Shown here piece by piece: positions 60,217-64,000 of a DNA stretch of 64,000 bases. Made by a program: the position numbers and the translations under genes. The DNA is from Acanthosepion pharaonis (Eukaryota > Mollusca > Cephalopoda > Sepiida > Sepiidae). A model generated the notes under the pieces. The model saw only the letters and a program-made list of their open reading frames with translations. It searched no databases and was not told the origin of the DNA. Each line of letters starts with the position of its first letter. Positions within the stretch are counted from its first letter, which is position 1. The stretch is taken from contig CAHIKZ030003348.1 in the NCBI GenBank assembly GCA_903632075.3, positions 1,280,001 to 1,344,000 of the forward strand, written 5' to 3'.

Positions 60217-61644
60217 CAAGGGTGAGGTGAAAAGTTCGTAGGCTGACTATCAGGAATGCGGTGTAATATTGCATGTATTAATTTCAACTCATCTTTTTAA
60301 TCTGAATTGTTTCTTTCCAGATAATCTGACATCTAACTGTTCAAAAAGACTGTTAATCTTTTTGGTCAAAAAAGTCACCTAAAACAGATATGGCATCACT
60401 ATCACTGTGATACTGGTTTCCAGCCAAGTGTTTTATCATGTTGGGGAAAAGATGATAGATGGCGCCAACTCAGGAGAATAGGAAGGGTGATCAACCAGTT
60501 CAAAGCCACATTCATGCACAGCAACCAATTTGAAACCAAGTACATGTGAGCTAGAATATTGTTCTCATGAAAAGTGTTTCATCTTGAAAGCCTTTTGTAA
60601 TTACCTCAGCAAGTTACGTAACTCCCACCAGTGGCGTAGCTAGAGTAAATGTCACCCGGGGCGGTTCGTTCAAATGTCACCCCAATGACCCTGATTCACC
60701 CTATGCTGAATGGTTAGCTGTAGCTAAATTTTCATACATGCTCTACCTCTACTTTACTCTAATGACCGGTACGTTACTGTTTACATGTATGATCCAAGAC
60801 AAAATCCAATACCACAAAATAATCAGTTCAAATCAAAAGCTGAAAACATTGCTATTTTTCCTACTCACAAATTTCCCGACAATTTATTAGAAAATTTCTG
60901 ACGGGGGGACAAAACTGGGGGGGTCATAAATTATTTCTGGGGAGTCATATGCCCGCCTGCAAAACCCTGTGTCTCCACCACTGTTTTCAGACTATTTTTG
61001 GCACCTTAGCCTGGTTAAAAAATTTTGTTGGGAGTGACATTGTGTCACCCCTCTTGTGCTGGCACCCGGGGTGGTCTGCCACCCCCCACCCCCCACCTTA
61101 GCTACGCCACTGACTCCCACTAAGCAGAAACCTTGGTCATGCCAAGTTCATTATTCAGAATAGTCTCAACTCACTCATGGGATATGCTAATTGCAATGGC
61201 TATTTGATTTATAGTCAATTGCCTGTCATCCATCAACATGTGAACACAATCAGTATTTACCTCAGTAGTGACACTTGCAAGACATCCAGATCTTGGGTCA
61301 AATTCAGTTTGTTTCCTCTACTAAATTCAGCTGTCCACTTTTGCTCTGTTCATAAGTCTGGAGTATTATCCCCTAATGTAGCAATTATGTCAGCATGGAC
61401 GTTTTTGGAGGCTAAAAGCGTCTTCTATAGGTACTGGATATTACACCAATACTAAAAATTTTGTCAGTTTTGGAAGAAAGAAGTCATTTACTTTTGAAGT
61501 CTTCTTGAACAGTCAGATGTCAGTTTAACTGGAAGGAAACAATGCTGTTATTAATTAGAAGAGTTGAAATTAATGCACACAAGATTTCAAAGCTATAGCA
61601 TTACTCCTTCATAGTCAGCCTATGAAGCTTTCAGTCCACCATTG
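60217..61644 (-). mobile_element. mariner element, interrupted by a hAT-type insert
   Basis: Both ends are visible next to TA: CAAGGGTGAGGTGAAAAGTT (left) and, in complement, CAATGGTGGACTGAAAGCTT (right); CATAGGCTGACTATNA is shared a little inside. On the minus strand: TPDLWTEQKWTAEFSRGNKL (about 61375-61315), NLTQDLDVLQVSLLR, then, beyond the insert, LPILLSWRHLSSFPNMIKHL, AGNQYHSDSDAISVLGDFFD (about 60500-60380), QKD. The last blocks match the mariner C-terminal region (SDFHLFPNMKKHLAG...). The middle, with catalytic Asp residues, is lost. Length without insert is about 940 bp. Confidence 0.75.
60629..61112. mobile_element. hAT-type nonautonomous element, 8-bp target duplication
   Basis: ACTCCCAC stands at 60621-60628 and at 61113-61120. 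The 484-bp insert starts CAGTGGCGTAGCTAG and ends CTTAGCTACGCCACTG, inverted ends of at least 14 bp. An 8-bp duplication and CAGNG ends are typical of hAT transposons. It is distinctly GC-richer than its host, with G runs (GGGGGGAC, CCCCCCACC). No ORF. Confidence 0.85.
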
Positions 61645-61745
61645 TACCTGGAAAGAAACAATGCAGTTATTAATAAGAAGAGTTGAAATTAACACATGCA
61701 AGATTTCACAGCTCTAGCATCACCCTTTCATAGTCAGCCTATGTA
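61528..61745 (-). repeat. Duplicated 5' end of the mariner element
   Basis: GGAA.GAAACAATGC.GTTATT, AGAAGAGTTGAAATTAA, CATAGTCAGCCTATG occur at about 61530-61625 and 61651-61743, 121 bp apart. The outer copy lacks the outermost terminal bases. Confidence 0.85.
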
Positions 61746-62050
61746 TATATTGATTCTAAAAGAATCTATAATTATCTGAGAATTCTAAAGCAACATTTTG
61801 TCGAAAAATCAGAGCATTTTGATTACTATGCAGTAATCAATAAAATTTTATTGATCATTTTTAATAAGTATCTATGACAGTTATATCAACGAGTAGATCA
61901 ATTCAGTTAAGTTAGATATAATTAATTTATAACAATTATTAGGTTGTAAAGAAATACTTGTTGCATATAAAGCAGGAAATGAAACAAATGCTTCTTTGGT
62001 CTTAATTAATATATTTAATCAAGATAATATTTCTCACCATTATTGATAAC
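61746..62050. other. No recognisable feature
   Basis: AT-rich, nothing identified. Confidence 0.5.
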
Positions 62051-62079
62051 ATAATTCCATCTTCACTATTTACTGTGTA

Positions 62080-62710
62080 TGCTCCGACCTTCTTCAGGAT
62101 ATGCCTATATTTCTGAGATGTTGTATTGTAACTATTTACATTGTTTGGATTGTTGTCCTCATTTTTATTGCCATATTCACAATGTTTCAGCCATTGAACA
62201 CTCTGGACCTCTTCAAAAGTTGTGAGTTCAATTCCTGGCCACAGCAGAGGTGAACAAAACTTGGAGTGTTCAGTTACTAAAGGGAAATAGTGGAAACTGA
62301 GATATCCAGAAAGGTATGACACCATGAACTGGAACAATCTACCCAGGTGGACAAAATAAAGGGTTCAGTTTAAAATTCCAAAAGATGTCACTTGTAGAGT
62401 GTTGTTGCGTACAACAGCCGAAATTTTGTGAATGTGACAATAAAGATGAGGAGAACAGTCCAAACAATGTAAATAGTGTAAGTTGTTAGAATATCTCATC
62501 TCAGAAATATAGACAGATTCTGAAGAAGACTAGAGCATACAACATCCTAAACATAGGGAATATGACAACAAAGATGAGAACAGTCCGCACAATGTAAATA
62601 GTGTAAATAGTTGCAATGCCTCATTTCAGAAATATAGACAGATCCTGAAGAAAGCTGGAGACTACAACAGCAGAGACATTGTGAATATGACAATGGCAAT
62701 CAGGACAGTT
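62080..62710 (+). mobile_element. SINE family E with inverted tail at left and about 3 tail units at right
   Basis: 62080-62205 is one tail unit on the minus strand (TTTGGATTGTTGTCCTCAT, CACAATGTTTCAGCCATTG). 62205-62470 is the body on the plus strand (GAGTTCAATTCCTGGCCA, AGGGTTCAGTTTAAAATTCC). Then come extra tail units with CTGAAGA at 62520-62526 and 62645-62651 (125 bp apart). Confidence 0.75.
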
Positions 62711-62870
62711 AATTCTATGCTAACAGTTTCTTCTCTCACACTTCTCACTTGTGGAATTCCCTTCTGATTCCATGCTTTCCAACCAACTTTAGTCTGCAAA
62801 AATTTAAATGCAAAGTCAATCACTATCTTTACTGCCTTGCTTGGGGTGATTTCAATTAGTAAAAATAAAA
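62711..62870 (+). pseudogene. LINE family A, short C-terminus and 3' end
   Basis: Reads NSMLTVSS, LLTCGIPF, FQPTLVCKNLNAKSI, then directly the 3' end CTGCCTTGCTTGGGGTGATT; most of the 3' UTR is deleted. Confidence 0.7.
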
Positions 62871-62924
62871 AATGGATGCTAGAGGATTTTAAAAGTATAA
62901 ATATTGAGGTCTACAAATTATAAA

Positions 62925-63060
62925 TGTTCTTATGAAGAAACCTACAAAGAACTGTACCAAATAACAGAAACCACATCACTTGAGGACTTCCAGCATTAGC
63001 AACAACTGATAGAATAGTTGCTCTAATTTTAGGAAGTGTGAACAAAAGGTGAATGAATAT
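62925..63060 (+). pseudogene. LINE family C fragment
   Basis: GAAGAAACCTACAAAGAACT, GTACCAAATAACAGAAACC, ACATCACTTGAGGACTTCCA, as at 12890-12990. Confidence 0.55.
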
Positions 63061-63069
63061 GTTCTGTAG

Positions 63070-63405
63070 GACAATATCTATAGTTTCTTTTTTACTAGGA
63101 TATTAGTAAATACTCTTTCTACATCTAGGAACACTAGGATGTCATTATTCAGTTTTTAAATTGTAGTACATCGAGGAATTCACTGGTGGACTGAATGTTA
63201 TATTTACTGGATAAATATGAAAGTATCAGTTAGTTTAGGGTTTTTGTTAGTTGATTTACATGTGTTGGGATTTATAATGCAGCAGAATATCAGGTTCGGG
63301 TGTTTTTACATTGCCATATAAGTAACCTGGATAATACTCACCTGCAATTTTGTGGAGTTTGAGGGTTCTGATCTCTGTATTGTTAGCTGGGAAGTGTGGG
63401 GTCAT
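63070..63405 (-). pseudogene. Penelope-type reverse transcriptase fragment
   Basis: The minus strand in mixed frames gives LHKIAGEYYPGYLYGNVKTP, EPDILLHYKSQH (about 63370-63262), then a decayed stretch, and DILVFLDVERVFTNILVKK (about 63150-63090). The YGNVKTHKP-type block and the F-D-V-x-x-L-F-T-N-I motif A with its catalytic Asp are characteristic of Penelope-like and related reverse transcriptases that lack the LINE-type DISKAFD wording. Several stops. Confidence 0.55.
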
Positions 63406-63409
63406 TGAA

Positions 63410-63725
63410 TGTGAAAGAATATATGAAAAAGAATAAATATTATTAAGGAGCAGAAACTTTAAAAAACAGAAGGTAATGATTGACATTGTATTTAAATTTT
63501 TGAAGATTAAAATTGACATGGAAGCAAGAAACTGGAGGAGAGTTCTACAAGATACGGTGACATCAACTTCAACTGTAAAATGGTGGATCTTGCTGCCAAT
63601 CTAGTATTGTGCTTAAATTCATAATGTTTAGGTACCAAAGAGGAAATTTCATCAAAACAATTACCATGAAAGTATTTATAGAAAAGTCACAGGGAATCTA
63701 CATTACGATGGTGGAAAAGTGGCTG
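63410..63725 (-). pseudogene. LINE family A, C-terminal relic
   Basis: GATTGACATTGTATTTAAAT, TTTTGAAGATTAAAATTGAC, GAGAGTTCTACAAG, CTTGCTGCCAATCTAGTATT, AAGTATTTATAGAAAAGTCA. 3' UTR partly present (GAATGTGAAAGAATATATG). Confidence 0.7.
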
Positions 63726-63964
63726 GATAACTATGTGTGTTTGTGTGTTGTATCATGTTAAGAACTTGATGTACTTAAGAGAAAACAAAATATTGTGAAG
63801 AGAATGCTAAAACATATCCAGTATCAGGAAAATTCCCAGAAGATCTCAAATAATTCATCTGAAAATAACCAAAGATGATAACTAATATGAGATTTTTTGT
63901 TTTGTTTAAGATTTAATTTGGATATATTATTTTTCAAGTGGCACAAGATAAGCATAAATATACT

Positions 63965-63967
<3 letters not shown>
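63726..63967. other. No recognisable feature
   Basis: AT-rich. Confidence 0.5.

Positions 63968-63968
<1 letters not shown>

Positions 63969-64000
<32 letters not shown>
63969..64000. repeat. (TA)n microsatellite, runs off the window
   Basis: TA to the last base. Confidence 0.95.

Overview
The window looks like intergenic or deep-intronic DNA from a large, repeat-rich animal genome, most likely a mollusc and probably a coleoid cephalopod such as an octopus. The reasons are low GC, very many (TA)n tracts, tRNA-headed SINEs of the general kind described from octopus, several LINE families present only as 3' ends, Tc1/mariner remnants, Penelope-like (PLE) fragments with GIY-YIG endonuclease domains, and many foldback elements. 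The species is inference. I find no convincing complete host gene. Two short coding-like stretches with splice-like borders (28769-28879 and 37753-38018) are the only host-gene candidates, and both are weak.

Layout. 0-12.5 kb: foldback and pogo-like MITEs beside TA tracts, a mariner transposase relic, a 25-bp minisatellite, a 375-400 bp tandem repeat, a 940-bp compound repeat next to a LINE 3' end, then PLE sequence with a hammerhead-ribozyme-like core. 12.5-20 kb: a SINE with a 5S rRNA-derived head joined to a tRNA-like part, an LTR with a duplicated TATA region, a Tc1 fragment, a 90-bp satellite, and a tandem array of the tail of a second SINE. 20-32 kb: LINE ends with a nested solo LTR and SINE, a 43-bp minisatellite, an internally deleted Ty3/gypsy element, a second solo LTR, and a 95-110 bp satellite. 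32-42 kb: SINEs, a mariner with both ends, a deleted mariner whose 5' end is triplicated, and LINE fragments. 42-50 kb: a 2.2-kb purine-strand minisatellite and a 1.7-kb pyrimidine-rich one that hosts a MITE; an inserted 300-bp sequence with an 11-bp target duplication. 50-64 kb: the longest reverse transcriptase relic (YADD visible), more 5S/tRNA SINEs, PLE pieces, about 1 kb of TA-rich microsatellites, a 640-bp tandem duplication, and a mariner interrupted by a hAT-type element.

Three themes link the features. First, insertions can be ordered in time, because several younger elements sit in older ones with target-site duplications visible by eye (21343, 28105, 49032, 60629). Second, the ends of unrelated transposons are repeatedly amplified in tandem (LINE tails, mariner 5' ends, SINE tails), so local replication seems to seed satellites from element termini. 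Third, several repeat 3' ends share a CUGANGA / stem / GAAA layout resembling a hammerhead ribozyme core, a motif established for Penelope-like elements; here it also occurs, in tandem, in a SINE tail. All readings were made by eye without alignments, so boundaries are approximate except where a target-site duplication fixes them.
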